A DNA stretch of 64,000 nucleotides, taken from Gemmatimonadota bacterium (GTDB lineage: Bacteria > 4572-55 > J002). The stretch covers positions 28,020-92,019 of the forward strand of contig RFFQ01000146.1 of assembly GCA_003697105.1 (NCBI GenBank). Reading direction: 5' to 3'. Below are positions 25,815 to 34,205 of this stretch, in pieces. Under the pieces are notes generated by a model. The model saw only the letters and a list, made by a program, of their open reading frames with translations, did no database searches and was not told the origin of the DNA. The translations under genes and the position numbers were made by a program. The number at the start of each line of letters is the position of its first letter. Within the stretch, counting starts at the first letter, position 1.

Positions 25815-28568
25815 TTATTTGAGGAGCACCATACTTCGGGTGTGTTCATAATCGCCAGCGACCAACCGGTAGTAATAAATTCCACTAAAGGCACGCTCCC
25901 CGTTTTCGAGCCGGCCGTCCCACTCAATGGCATATGATCCGGCAGGTTGTTCTTGAGCTACTAAGGTGCGAACTAATTGCCCCTGATTGGTGTAGATTGC
26001 CAGCGAAACCGTGCTTGCTACGGGTAATTCATAGCGGATTGTGGTTTTTGGATTGAATGGGTTGGGGTAATTTGGATTCAACCGGTAGTGTGCTGGTGTG
26101 TGTATTGACGTATTCACCCGATCATCTTCAACCGAAATATAAAAATCCGTTGCCCCATAGATGGCAAAATTATCAAAGAACCAACCGGGGTCTGAATTGT
26201 TGGTGGAGCCAAACCGGAATCGGAATTTTACCCGTTGGTTAAGATAATCCAATAGAGGAAATTCCACGCGTTGCCAGCCCTCACTTTCGCCGGTAAAGCC
26301 GGGTTGTCCGCCGAGACCGACGATGGAATTATCGGGATAGCCTCCCTCTGGGGGCAATATGAGCCACGTTTCGCCATTATCCGTAGAAATCTGCACCAGG
26401 CCGCCATCCCACCCCTCGTCCATGTCATACCACGTATAAAAGACCAATCGTGGGTCTTCGGTAATACCGATATTGAACGAGCGGGTTTCAAGGGAGTACC
26501 GGCGGTTGGGTTCGTACATGCCGTCTAAATCAGTGCCCCACACATGGTCTCCACTGTAGGCAAAGGCGGGTCCATAACCGGCTTGAGGTGTTCCCCATTC
26601 CCACTCATTAAACCCGCTTGCCGGTATAAAATCTCCATTGTTCTCTTCAAAACTTTGAACAAAGGTCAAGGTGAGGTTCATTTCGGTTTCCTCACCGGCA
26701 GGGATGTCTAAACTCACTTCTTGCGGGTCGTGATGGGGGGCATCTACCCAGAAGGTATATGTATAATCTCCCGCCAAATCGATTGAAAATTGGCCGTCTT
26801 CACCGGTATAAAATGGGTCGACCGGCACACCGAGCGGTGTAATTTCGGCGTTTGCCAGCCCGTAACCGTGCGAACTGGCAATCATCCCGCTCAAGTGACC
26901 CTGAGGCCGGGCTTCTAACTCAATATCCACGACGAGCGTTTCTTGCGAGGCGATGGTATATTCTGCTTCGGAAACAAAATCATAATATCCGAAACGGGTT
27001 GCCTGAAGGGTGTATGTTCCCGGTTGGGCAGAAAGATGATAAAATCCATTTTCATCGGAAAGCGTTTCAAAGCGGGTATTGGCGATGAACACGCGGGTTT
27101 CACGCAAGACTTCCCCACTTCCGGCATCGGTTACAGTTCCCTGAAAAGCGGACATGCGGGCGTAAACTTCCATTACGGCGGCGTAGGCATCGATGAACCC
27201 ATGCCCGTAATCATTATCTTCGCCGGCGGGTCCCAGATCAATGGCGGTAAGCATCAGAATTTCTTTAATTTCATTGACCTCAATATTGGGGTCTGCTTGC
27301 CGCATCAGCGCCACCACGCCGGCGACGTGCGGCGCCGACATTGACGTGCCGCTGAGTTCTGAGTAACTACTGCCGTATGCGGAGCGGACATCCACCCCTG
27401 GGGCGCTCACTTCCGGCTTGATTTCCAGTCCCGGCTCGGCTTCGCAATCGGTGGGACCGCCCAAACTGAAGCTGGCAATGGTGAAGGGCGGTGTTGTGGT
27501 TGTGGCGCCAACACAAAAGCCGGTGAAGGGTGTTTCCGCCCGGTCTTTGGGTTGGGGGACAATGGTAATTCCACTGCGGGCATTGCCGGATGACCAAACG
27601 AGTACGACACCGGCGGCTTCGCAAATATCCATCGCCTCATAATAGGGGAATCCGGCGGGGCAGTTCCCGGCGTACAAGCTCCATGAATTATTGGAGACAT
27701 CCGGAACATCATCAATGGTCTCGGGGTTACCATCTGGATCGGCGATCCATTCGAGGGCAGGAATCGCCGAGCTACTTTCCGCTGCAATCCACAGGGCGGC
27801 GGGGGCAACCCCGATGGTGTCCGCCGTTGCCGGATCAAGACCGCAGATCGTTCCCATGGTATGGGTACCGTGCCCATTATTATCAGAGGGGGTGCTGCCG
27901 GCACCATACCAGCATTCATTTGCTGGATGTCCAAAATTGCCACGCCAGCGGGCATTTAGTGCCGGATGGTTCAAATTCACACCGGTATCCACATTGCTTA
28001 CCAGCCGTCCTTCGCCCCGCAGACCGAGTTCATTCCAGACCCGGGGCGCATTGATGCCCCGTAATCCGGGTTCGGTGCCGCCAGGAGTCCGCAGATGGGA
28101 GGCTGGGCGGATACTGACCGGTTCATCGGGCACAATTTCCGGCTGATTCCATAATATCCCCACGCCGGGTTGTGCGGCTAAATCTGCGATGGATTGCTTC
28201 TGAATTTCGACGTAAATCGCGTTGGTAATCCAATAACTTTCATAGGTTGCTACGACGCCTTGCGCCTGCAAATCTGCCAGATAAGCACGTAGGGGGGGTT
28301 GAGTTCGTTCTGCCAATTCCTGAGCGGCTGTGATGACCACGCGATGGCGTTCCGCTCGCGTTGCGCGTTGGGCAGTTAATTCATCACTAAGATATTGCAC
28401 ATCCAAACGCTCTTGCATACTGACCAACACCGGCACAAAATCATCATCTGCAAAACCGGGTAAAATCTCTTGTAAACCGGTGGAAATTTCCCCAGCGAAA
28501 AGTATGCGGCACGGAATAAGCACGATCCATAAACTTAAACTTATTCCAAGTTGTTGACGTATAGTCAT
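25815..28568 (-). CDS. Secreted subtilisin-like (S8) protease with C-terminal sorting domain
   Basis: A 917-aa exported serine protease. The ATG at 28568 (AAGGAG site upstream) starts a signal peptide. Residues about 40-150 look like an inhibitor-I9-type propeptide. The S8 catalytic triad is D194 (SNVDTGVNLNHP), H233 (NGHGTHTMGTI) and S409 (LSGTSMSAPHVAG). Two carboxypeptidase-regulatory-like beta domains follow (about 480-640), then a jelly-roll-like region (EWEWGTPQ, STDNGETW, PGWFFDNFAIYG). The last 80-90 residues form a type-A sorting domain of the T9SS/FlgD-Ig kind (NYPNPFNPKTTIRYELP ... GIYYYRLVAGDY). The protein is therefore probably exported across the outer membrane and cell-attached or released. 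It has its own promoter and terminator. Confidence 0.93.
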   Translation of the reverse strand: MTIRQQLGISLSLWIVLIPCRILFAGEISTGLQEILPGFADDDFVPVLVSMQERLDVQYLSDELTAQRATRAERHRVVITAAQELAERTQPPLRAYLADLQAQGVVATYESYWITNAIYVEIQKQSIADLAAQPGVGILWNQPEIVPDEPVSIRPASHLRTPGGTEPGLRGINAPRVWNELGLRGEGRLVSNVDTGVNLNHPALNARWRGNFGHPANECWYGAGSTPSDNNGHGTHTMGTICGLDPATADTIGVAPAALWIAAESSSAIPALEWIADPDGNPETIDDVPDVSNNSWSLYAGNCPAGFPYYEAMDICEAAGVVLVWSSGNARSGITIVPQPKDRAETPFTGFCVGATTTTPPFTIASFSLGGPTDCEAEPGLEIKPEVSAPGVDVRSAYGSSYSELSGTSMSAPHVAGVVALMRQADPNIEVNEIKEILMLTAIDLGPAGEDNDYGHGFIDAYAAVMEVYARMSAFQGTVTDAGSGEVLRETRVFIANTRFETLSDENGFYHLSAQPGTYTLQATRFGYYDFVSEAEYTIASQETLVVDIELEARPQGHLSGMIASSHGYGLANAEITPLGVPVDPFYTGEDGQFSIDLAGDYTYTFWVDAPHHDPQEVSLDIPAGEETEMNLTLTFVQSFEENNGDFIPASGFNEWEWGTPQAGYGPAFAYSGDHVWGTDLDGMYEPNRRYSLETRSFNIGITEDPRLVFYTWYDMDEGWDGGLVQISTDNGETWLILPPEGGYPDNSIVGLGGQPGFTGESEGWQRVEFPLLDYLNQRVKFRFRFGSTNNSDPGWFFDNFAIYGATDFYISVEDDRVNTSIHTPAHYRLNPNYPNPFNPKTTIRYELPVASTVSLAIYTNQGQLVRTLVAQEQPAGSYAIEWDGRLENGERAFSGIYYYRLVAGDYEHTRSMVLLK

Positions 28569-28680
28569 TGAAAAATGCTCCTTATTTGAGAGATACATAT
28601 TTGGGAGATATACATTAAGGGAATTGAAATGTAGCCGGAAATTGGGGAAAACGGGGTGGGGTTTCCTTTACGTTTGTTGG

Positions 28681-28709
28681 AAATTAAAGCTCTACGGATG
28701 TTTGGTCAA
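28681..28709 (-). promoter_or_regulatory. Promoter for the subtilase gene
   Basis: On the minus strand TTGACC (28709-28704), 17-bp spacer, TAATTT (28686-28681). It gives a 5' leader of about 105 nt before the ATG at 28568. Confidence 0.55.
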
Positions 28710-28730
28710 TATTTTTGTCTCATTCCAGGG

Positions 28731-28759
28731 TTGACTTTTTAGGGGTTTTCATCTAAATA
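28731..28759 (+). promoter_or_regulatory. Promoter giving a probably leaderless kinase mRNA
   Basis: TTGACT (28731-28736), 17-bp spacer, TAAATA (28754-28759). The ATG of the downstream kinase is at 28767, about where transcription should begin, and no Shine-Dalgarno is present. Confidence 0.6.
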
Positions 28760-28766
28760 GCGACTT

Positions 28767-30197
28767 ATGCTCCGATTGAAAGAGGATACCGCCGTAAAAT
28801 CACCAGAGTTTTCGCCCTTATTGGATCATCGTGCGTTGCTGGTCTATTTGGGGTTGGGTGCCATGATTTTGGCATTACTCTTCATGCTGTTGACCAACCT
28901 TTTGGTGCGCGAGCTCGACACCGAAAACCGCAAAATCTCAGAAGCCTTAACGCGCTTTTTGCTCCATTTGCCAACGACACTCGATGAAAATACCACGCGT
29001 CTTGTCAGCCAGATCGTCATGGACGATATTGTGAAACATCTGACGTTCCCCTATATTCTGACCGATGCCGAAGGCAATCCCCAAATTTGGGTGCGCTTGA
29101 CTCCCCAACAGACGGTTGAAGTATGGGTGCGTGTCAGGCAAAAAGAGGCGTTTCAGGAATTAGAAGGGTATGCTGCCCTCACGGATTCCATCTTTTGGGT
29201 GCGAAATAATGCGGTTATTTTAGACCACACGGAGGAGATTCAGCACGAATTGGAACGGGCGATTCGGAAGATGGATAGCCATTATCCGCCTTTACCCATC
29301 TATCTCAATTTTGAGTTAGAGGATATTCAGTTTCGCCAACGGAAAACGGAAGATGAAATTTTACTAGGGTATTTGCATTATGGGGAAACCCCCGTTATGC
29401 AAAAGCTCCGCTGGATGCCTATTGTTCAAACCCTTATTTTTCTGCTGTTTATGTTGTCTGGCTTGATTGGCTACCGTATGCTAAAGGCATCGGAGCAACG
29501 CTCTATTTGGGCAGGTATGGCAAAAGAGACGGCTCACCAGTTGGGTACACCGATCACCAGCTTGATGGGTTGGTTGGAACTACTCACCGACCCTGATTTT
29601 GTCGATACGCCCGAATTAAACCGGCAGATGATCGTCGAATCCATGCGGAAAGATATTGAACGCCTCGATAAAGTGGCTTCCCGGTTTGGTAAAATTGGTT
29701 CTATGCCGGATTTAGCCCCGTTAGACCTCAATGAGGTGGTGCAGGGTATTGTCGATTACTACCGCCAACGGTTGCCACAAGTGGGGCGTAAATGTGTCAT
29801 CCGGGTGCAAACTCAGCCGGTGCCGGTGGTTTACGCCAATCGGGAATTATTGGAATGGGTCATCGAAAATTTAATTAAAAATGCCCTCGATGCGCTCGAA
29901 AAAGGGAATAGTTTTATCGACGTACAAACCCGTCTGGATGCCGCACATGGGATGGTAGAAATTATCGTAGGGGATAATGGCAAAGGTATCCCATTGAACC
30001 TTCAGTCATCTATTTTTTTGCCGGGGTTTACTACCAAAAAGCGGGGTTGGGGGTTGGGGTTAACCCTCGCCCGCCGGATTATGGAAGATTACCACCGCGG
30101 CAAAATCCGCTTAATTCGCAGTTCACCGGGGGAAGGAAGTTGGTTTAGTGTGATGTTACCCGTGGCTCGTGTAAATGATTCGCATCTAACGAATTAG
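28767..30197 (+). CDS. Membrane sensor histidine kinase
   Basis: A 476-aa kinase. One helix near residues 25-47 (LGLGAMILALLFMLLTNLLV) and another near 212-230 (IVQTLIFLLFMLSGLIGYR) bracket an extracytoplasmic sensor of about 165 aa with no recognised fold. The HisKA box is ETAHQLGTPITSLMGW, a subtype common in Bacteroidota-like bacteria. The ATPase has ENLIKNALDAL, DNGKGIP and GWGLGLTLARRI. No response regulator gene is adjacent in the same transcript; the next gene (30309) begins with a receiver and has its own promoter, so pairing is possible but unproven. Transcript appears leaderless. Confidence 0.92.
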   Translation: MLRLKEDTAVKSPEFSPLLDHRALLVYLGLGAMILALLFMLLTNLLVRELDTENRKISEALTRFLLHLPTTLDENTTRLVSQIVMDDIVKHLTFPYILTDAEGNPQIWVRLTPQQTVEVWVRVRQKEAFQELEGYAALTDSIFWVRNNAVILDHTEEIQHELERAIRKMDSHYPPLPIYLNFELEDIQFRQRKTEDEILLGYLHYGETPVMQKLRWMPIVQTLIFLLFMLSGLIGYRMLKASEQRSIWAGMAKETAHQLGTPITSLMGWLELLTDPDFVDTPELNRQMIVESMRKDIERLDKVASRFGKIGSMPDLAPLDLNEVVQGIVDYYRQRLPQVGRKCVIRVQTQPVPVVYANRELLEWVIENLIKNALDALEKGNSFIDVQTRLDAAHGMVEIIVGDNGKGIPLNLQSSIFLPGFTTKKRGWGLGLTLARRIMEDYHRGKIRLIRSSPGEGSWFSVMLPVARVNDSHLTN

Positions 30198-30221
30198 ATT
30201 AGAATTCCAATTAAAAATAGC

Positions 30222-30250
30222 TTGACTTTTGTCATCAGGTGTGATACCGT
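30222..30250 (+). promoter_or_regulatory. Candidate promoter for the receiver-cyclase gene
   Basis: TTGACT (30222-30227), 17-bp spacer, TACCGT (30245-30250). The -10 is weak, but -35 and spacing match the other promoters in the window. Confidence 0.45.
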
Positions 30251-30308
30251 TGAAGATGATTTGAACCGATTTACCTGATTTTCAAGGCGTTTAAGGAGCC
30301 TTTGGTTT

Positions 30309-32096
30309 ATGTCCGAAACCGCTAAAAAACGAACTGTTTTGCTTGTTGATGATGATGCTTTTATCCGCGATTTTCTCAAGATGCTCTTGGAGTATCTGGA
30401 GTTTGAAGTGGAAATGGCGGAAAACGGTCAAGAAGGGGTGGATAAAGCCCAAAAAACGCCGTTTGATCTGATCGTCTCGGATATTGATATGCCCGTGATG
30501 AATGGCTTGGAACTGATCTCTGCGATCCGGCGTTTCAATGAAGATGTGCCCATTGTGATCCTCACCGGCAATGATGATGTCTCCACGGCAATTGAGGCGA
30601 TGCGGAAAGGTGCTTTTGATTACATATTTAAAGATGATAACATTCAGGAAGCGTTGCCGATTGCCGTCGATAAAGCACTGGAAAAGCGACGGTTAGAGGA
30701 AGAAAATAAACGATTACTCATCGACCTGCAGCAGAAAAACGCCGATCTAGAAGAGACCAATCGGATGAACGTCCAGTTGTTAGAACGGATTCAGGCATTT
30801 AATGAAGAGTTGCAAGAGAAAATTGCGGCGGCAACTTCGGAATTACGAGTGACAAACCAACTGCTAAACTTGAAAGTAGAAGAGCTTAATGCGTTACATG
30901 CCGTGGGGCAAGCGATCAGTTCCATCGTGCCGATGGATAAACTGCTCAATTTGATTATGGAGCGCAGTAAATTTTTGATGAAAGCAGAAGCAAGTTCACT
31001 GGCGATTATCAACCCTGACACCAATGAGTTGGAATTCCAAGTGGCGCAGGGCGATGCGGGTGACATCATGCGGAAAATTCGAGTGCCGGTTGATGAGAAT
31101 AGCATTGCCGGCTGGGTGGCAAAACATCAAAAACCTTTAGTGATAGAAGACGCTTACACTGACAAACGGTTTAACCCAGAATACGATAAAAAAACCGGTT
31201 TTCGCACCAAATCAATCATGTGCGTACCCCTGTTAGCCAAAAATAAAGTGATCGGCATTGTGCAGGTTATCAATAAGTTGAATGATTCCACGTTCAATGA
31301 GGTGGATTTAGAAGTATTTGATACCTTCTCGCACCAAGCATCCATCGCCATTGAAAATGCCCGTCTCTATGAAGCCTTGGAAAAAAAGGCGAATGAATTA
31401 CGGGAAACACTTGAGCGCGAGCGCCGGATCGCCATCGAAAAAGAGAAAATGGGGAAATTTATTCCGAAAACGGTACTGGATGAAATCCGTAAGAGCCGGG
31501 AGGAACATCTTGCGCTTGGTGGACGGCCGGTCACGGCTACCGTACTATTTTCCGACATCGCCGGCTTTACCCGTATCTCGGAAACACAGAAACCGGAAGT
31601 GATTGTCTCCTATCTGAATCATTACATGACCGCCATGACCCATATTATTGAATCCCATCAAGGAATTGTCGATAAATTCATGGGTGATGGTATCATGGCG
31701 GTATTCTCTCCAACAGATGGGGATGACCATCATGCCGATCATGCCGTGCAAGCCAGTATTGAAATGCAACAGGCCTCCCGCCAACTTTCCAAAGAATGGG
31801 TGAAATCCGGGTTGGGAGCGCTATCGATGCGAATTGGGTTGAATACGGGCAACATGGTTGCCGGGAATATCGGCTCAGAAACCCGTATGGATTATACTGT
31901 GATCGGGGATAATGTCAATTTGGCATCCCGGCTGGAAACCGCTTGCCCTCCGGGAGGCGTGCTGATGAGTGAAACCACATTTGCGCATCTAACCCAGACG
32001 TTCCCGACGAAAAAAATCGATCCCATTCATGTTAAAAATCGAGTGCAACCGGTGCAACCGTATTTGATCCCAAGCGAAACGATTGAGAGTTTGTAG
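30309..32096 (+). CDS. REC-GAF-class III adenylate cyclase response regulator
   Basis: A 595-aa soluble response regulator whose output is cyclic-nucleotide synthesis. Residues 1-125 are a receiver with D58 (LIVSDIDMP); the usual Lys-Pro reads FKDDN. A coiled segment follows, then a GAF domain (about 195-345; LLNLIMERSKFLMKAEASSL, IMCVPLLAKNKVIGIVQVIN). The C-terminal class III cyclase has both metal-binding Asp residues (FSDIAGFTRISE and KFMGDGIMAVF) and the DYTVIGDNVNLASRLE block. Thr before VIGD fits the class IIIb adenylate cyclase pattern, so cAMP is the likely product. An aaggag site (30293) precedes the ATG. Probable partner: the kinase at 28767. Confidence 0.92.
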   Translation: MSETAKKRTVLLVDDDAFIRDFLKMLLEYLEFEVEMAENGQEGVDKAQKTPFDLIVSDIDMPVMNGLELISAIRRFNEDVPIVILTGNDDVSTAIEAMRKGAFDYIFKDDNIQEALPIAVDKALEKRRLEEENKRLLIDLQQKNADLEETNRMNVQLLERIQAFNEELQEKIAAATSELRVTNQLLNLKVEELNALHAVGQAISSIVPMDKLLNLIMERSKFLMKAEASSLAIINPDTNELEFQVAQGDAGDIMRKIRVPVDENSIAGWVAKHQKPLVIEDAYTDKRFNPEYDKKTGFRTKSIMCVPLLAKNKVIGIVQVINKLNDSTFNEVDLEVFDTFSHQASIAIENARLYEALEKKANELRETLERERRIAIEKEKMGKFIPKTVLDEIRKSREEHLALGGRPVTATVLFSDIAGFTRISETQKPEVIVSYLNHYMTAMTHIIESHQGIVDKFMGDGIMAVFSPTDGDDHHADHAVQASIEMQQASRQLSKEWVKSGLGALSMRIGLNTGNMVAGNIGSETRMDYTVIGDNVNLASRLETACPPGGVLMSETTFAHLTQTFPTKKIDPIHVKNRVQPVQPYLIPSETIESL

Positions 32097-32100
32097 TGAT

Positions 32101-33102
32101 ATGCCCTCGCCTGCTGCCGGAATCCGTCTTGATGCCAAAAATATCAGTTGGAAAGCGGGATCAACCCTCATTTTATCCCATATTTCGCTCTCCTTTTTCC
32201 CCGCGGAATGTGTCGGGTTGCTCGGTCCCAGTGGGGCGGGCAAATCGACCTTGCTCAAGACCCTCTGCGGGATTCTCACGCCGTCCGAAGGTCAAGTACG
32301 GGTTAATGGTGATGACTTCCGCCATCATCGAGACCGGTTGCGGTATTTTTTGGGGTATGTGCCACAAGATGATATTGTTCACCGCACCTTAACAGTTTAC
32401 AACGCGTTGCATTATGCCGCCCTACTCCGTTTCCCCCCCGGTACACCTTCTGCTACGATAACCTCCAAAGTTGATACGTTGATCCGCCAATTGGGGCTAG
32501 CTGAACGCCGCCGCACTCGAATTTCCCGGCTTAGCGGCGGACAACGAAAGCGGGTGAGTGTGGGTGTGGAACTGCTAACAGAGCCGTGGCTCCTCTTTTT
32601 GGATGAACCCACCTCTGGACTCGACCCCGGAACGGAAGAAAAAATGATGAAACTATTCCGGGGCTTGGCAGATGAAGGACGTACCGTGATTTTAACCACA
32701 CATGTGATGGAATCCCTCCATCTCCTGGATTTGGTGGTGATTTTGGTGAAAGGGGTGCTGGCATTTTGTGGCCCCCCAGCCGCCGCGTTGCCCTATTTTC
32801 GGGTTGATGATTTTGCCGATATTTATAAGGCTCTTGATAAACAATCTCCGCGCGCCTGGGCAGACCGGTTTCGCCGTTCGGATTTGTATCAGGAGTACGT
32901 TGCCGACCGGCTACAACAGCCATGCTCACTCCCCTTACCGGAAATCCCGCAAGTCCCGGCAGTGACAACTTCCGCCAGGAAACCGCCGCGAACCGTGCAA
33001 GAACCAGCAACCCCGTCGTCTTCTCCACAACCACCCTCAACCGGAATCTCGTCGGTTGAGAGCGAGTTGGAACGGCTCAAACGCGAATTAGGTCAGAAGT
33101 AA
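32101..33102 (+). CDS. ABC transporter ATPase, ABCG-like, with Pro-rich tail
   Basis: A 333-aa nucleotide-binding subunit with Walker A GPSGAGKST, Q-loop YVPQDD, signature LSGGQRKR, Walker B LLFLDEPTSGLD and H-loop TTHV. The tail after the ATPase (DIYKALDKQSPRAWADRF) resembles the ABCG/FHA-ABC subgroup, which normally has a fused or adjacent permease; none is here. The last 70 residues are Pro/Ser-rich and end in a short charged helix. ATG 32101 is used; an upstream TTG (32083) overlaps the cyclase stop. The cyclase and TonB-like neighbours suggest one transcript. Substrate unknown. Confidence 0.87.
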   Translation: MPSPAAGIRLDAKNISWKAGSTLILSHISLSFFPAECVGLLGPSGAGKSTLLKTLCGILTPSEGQVRVNGDDFRHHRDRLRYFLGYVPQDDIVHRTLTVYNALHYAALLRFPPGTPSATITSKVDTLIRQLGLAERRRTRISRLSGGQRKRVSVGVELLTEPWLLFLDEPTSGLDPGTEEKMMKLFRGLADEGRTVILTTHVMESLHLLDLVVILVKGVLAFCGPPAAALPYFRVDDFADIYKALDKQSPRAWADRFRRSDLYQEYVADRLQQPCSLPLPEIPQVPAVTTSARKPPRTVQEPATPSSSPQPPSTGISSVESELERLKRELGQK

Positions 33103-33116
33103 AATGAGGTGTATTC

Positions 33117-34079
33117 ATGACAACTGAACGTGGAAAAGCGATTTTAGGTGCTACCGGTATTCATCTCGTCCTATTGGTGATTATTTTCTTCCAGACGATT
33201 TCGATAGAACAACCCCCCCCCAAGCTGATCGAAGTTGATCTGGCAATGGCAGGTGTGTTGGAGGGTACGAGTCCCAAACCGGACGAACCGGTAGCTTCTC
33301 CGTTGGAATCGATGCCGCCAGAAGCGTCACCGGAAACCCCAGCGGAAACTCCACCCACCGACCCCACACCGGAACCGGTTGTTCCGCCGTCACCGGAACG
33401 GGTGTCTCCGCCGCCCTCCAAAACCGAGCCCCCGGCGCCTTCCGTGGAATCTATACCCGATGATCCGGTCACATCCGAGGTAGAAACCCCTGTGCCGGAT
33501 TCCCCCGCACCCGTTTTACCCCAACGGCGCGGGGTTATCGACCCCAACCGTCCGAAAGTGCCGCAACGAAATTCGGCTTCCAAATTACCGGTATTTGATC
33601 TGCCCACTTCAGATGTACCGGAGGTTATCAATCCCAGTGATAACTACGTGCCGCCACCTCCGCCACCCTCGCCACCAACTTATACTGATACGATTGGTAT
33701 CCCCGAACGAACGGTGAGCGAGAAGGTTACTGGGGCAAATACACCGCCAAAAGGCCGCCCGGAGGGTGAGACCACAGAAACCACCCGTGAAGAAGGCGTA
33801 ACCTTCTCGCTGGAAGGGGTAATTCTCAGGCGAAACGTACTCAAACACGTTATCCCCGATTATCCATCGGGCGCCGCCGGAAGTCCCGACATCAAATTGA
33901 AATTTGAAGTCACCCCGGATGGAGCCGTGACAAATATTATTCCGCTGAGTAAAGGCGGGGATAGCCGGTTTGAGCGGGTGGCGATTACCGCGCTTCGCCA
34001 ATGGCGGTTTGGGGCGCTTCAGCACGATTCCGGCGAAAATCAGACCGGGATGATTACCTTTAAATTTCGTACCCGTTAG
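33117..34079 (+). CDS. TonB-like energy-transducing protein
   Basis: A 320-aa protein with one N-terminal membrane helix (GATGIHLVLLVIIFFQ), a long Pro/Glu/Thr-rich periplasmic spacer (about 35-230) and a C-terminal TonB-type domain (LKFEVTPDGAVTNIIPLSKG ... AITALRQWRFGAL). This is the layout of TonB-family proteins that couple the inner-membrane ExbBD motor to outer-membrane transporters. No exbB, exbD or TonB-dependent receptor gene lies nearby. An aggtg ribosome site precedes the ATG. It is followed by tolC-like and lepB genes in the same orientation. Confidence 0.85.
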   Translation: MTTERGKAILGATGIHLVLLVIIFFQTISIEQPPPKLIEVDLAMAGVLEGTSPKPDEPVASPLESMPPEASPETPAETPPTDPTPEPVVPPSPERVSPPPSKTEPPAPSVESIPDDPVTSEVETPVPDSPAPVLPQRRGVIDPNRPKVPQRNSASKLPVFDLPTSDVPEVINPSDNYVPPPPPPSPPTYTDTIGIPERTVSEKVTGANTPPKGRPEGETTETTREEGVTFSLEGVILRRNVLKHVIPDYPSGAAGSPDIKLKFEVTPDGAVTNIIPLSKGGDSRFERVAITALRQWRFGALQHDSGENQTGMITFKFRTR

Positions 34080-34098
34080 CGCTATTGAAACTTGGATT

Positions 34099-34174
34099 AC
34101 CACTACCTGCGCCCAACATGCGGGGACCGCAATAGTCATTATCTTAGGGAGTAACGATGTGGTAAGGTAGTGGT
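34099..34174 (+). other. Long-loop inverted repeat upstream of the TolC-like gene
   Basis: accactacct (34099-34108) and aggtagtggt (34165-34174) are exact reverse complements 56 bp apart, inside the 126-bp gap before the TolC-like gene. It could fold in a 5' leader or be an operator pair. No promoter consensus was recognised here. Confidence 0.35.
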
Positions 34175-34205
34175 CGTAAATCCCTTTTAATTTTGAGGTC
34201 TTTCG

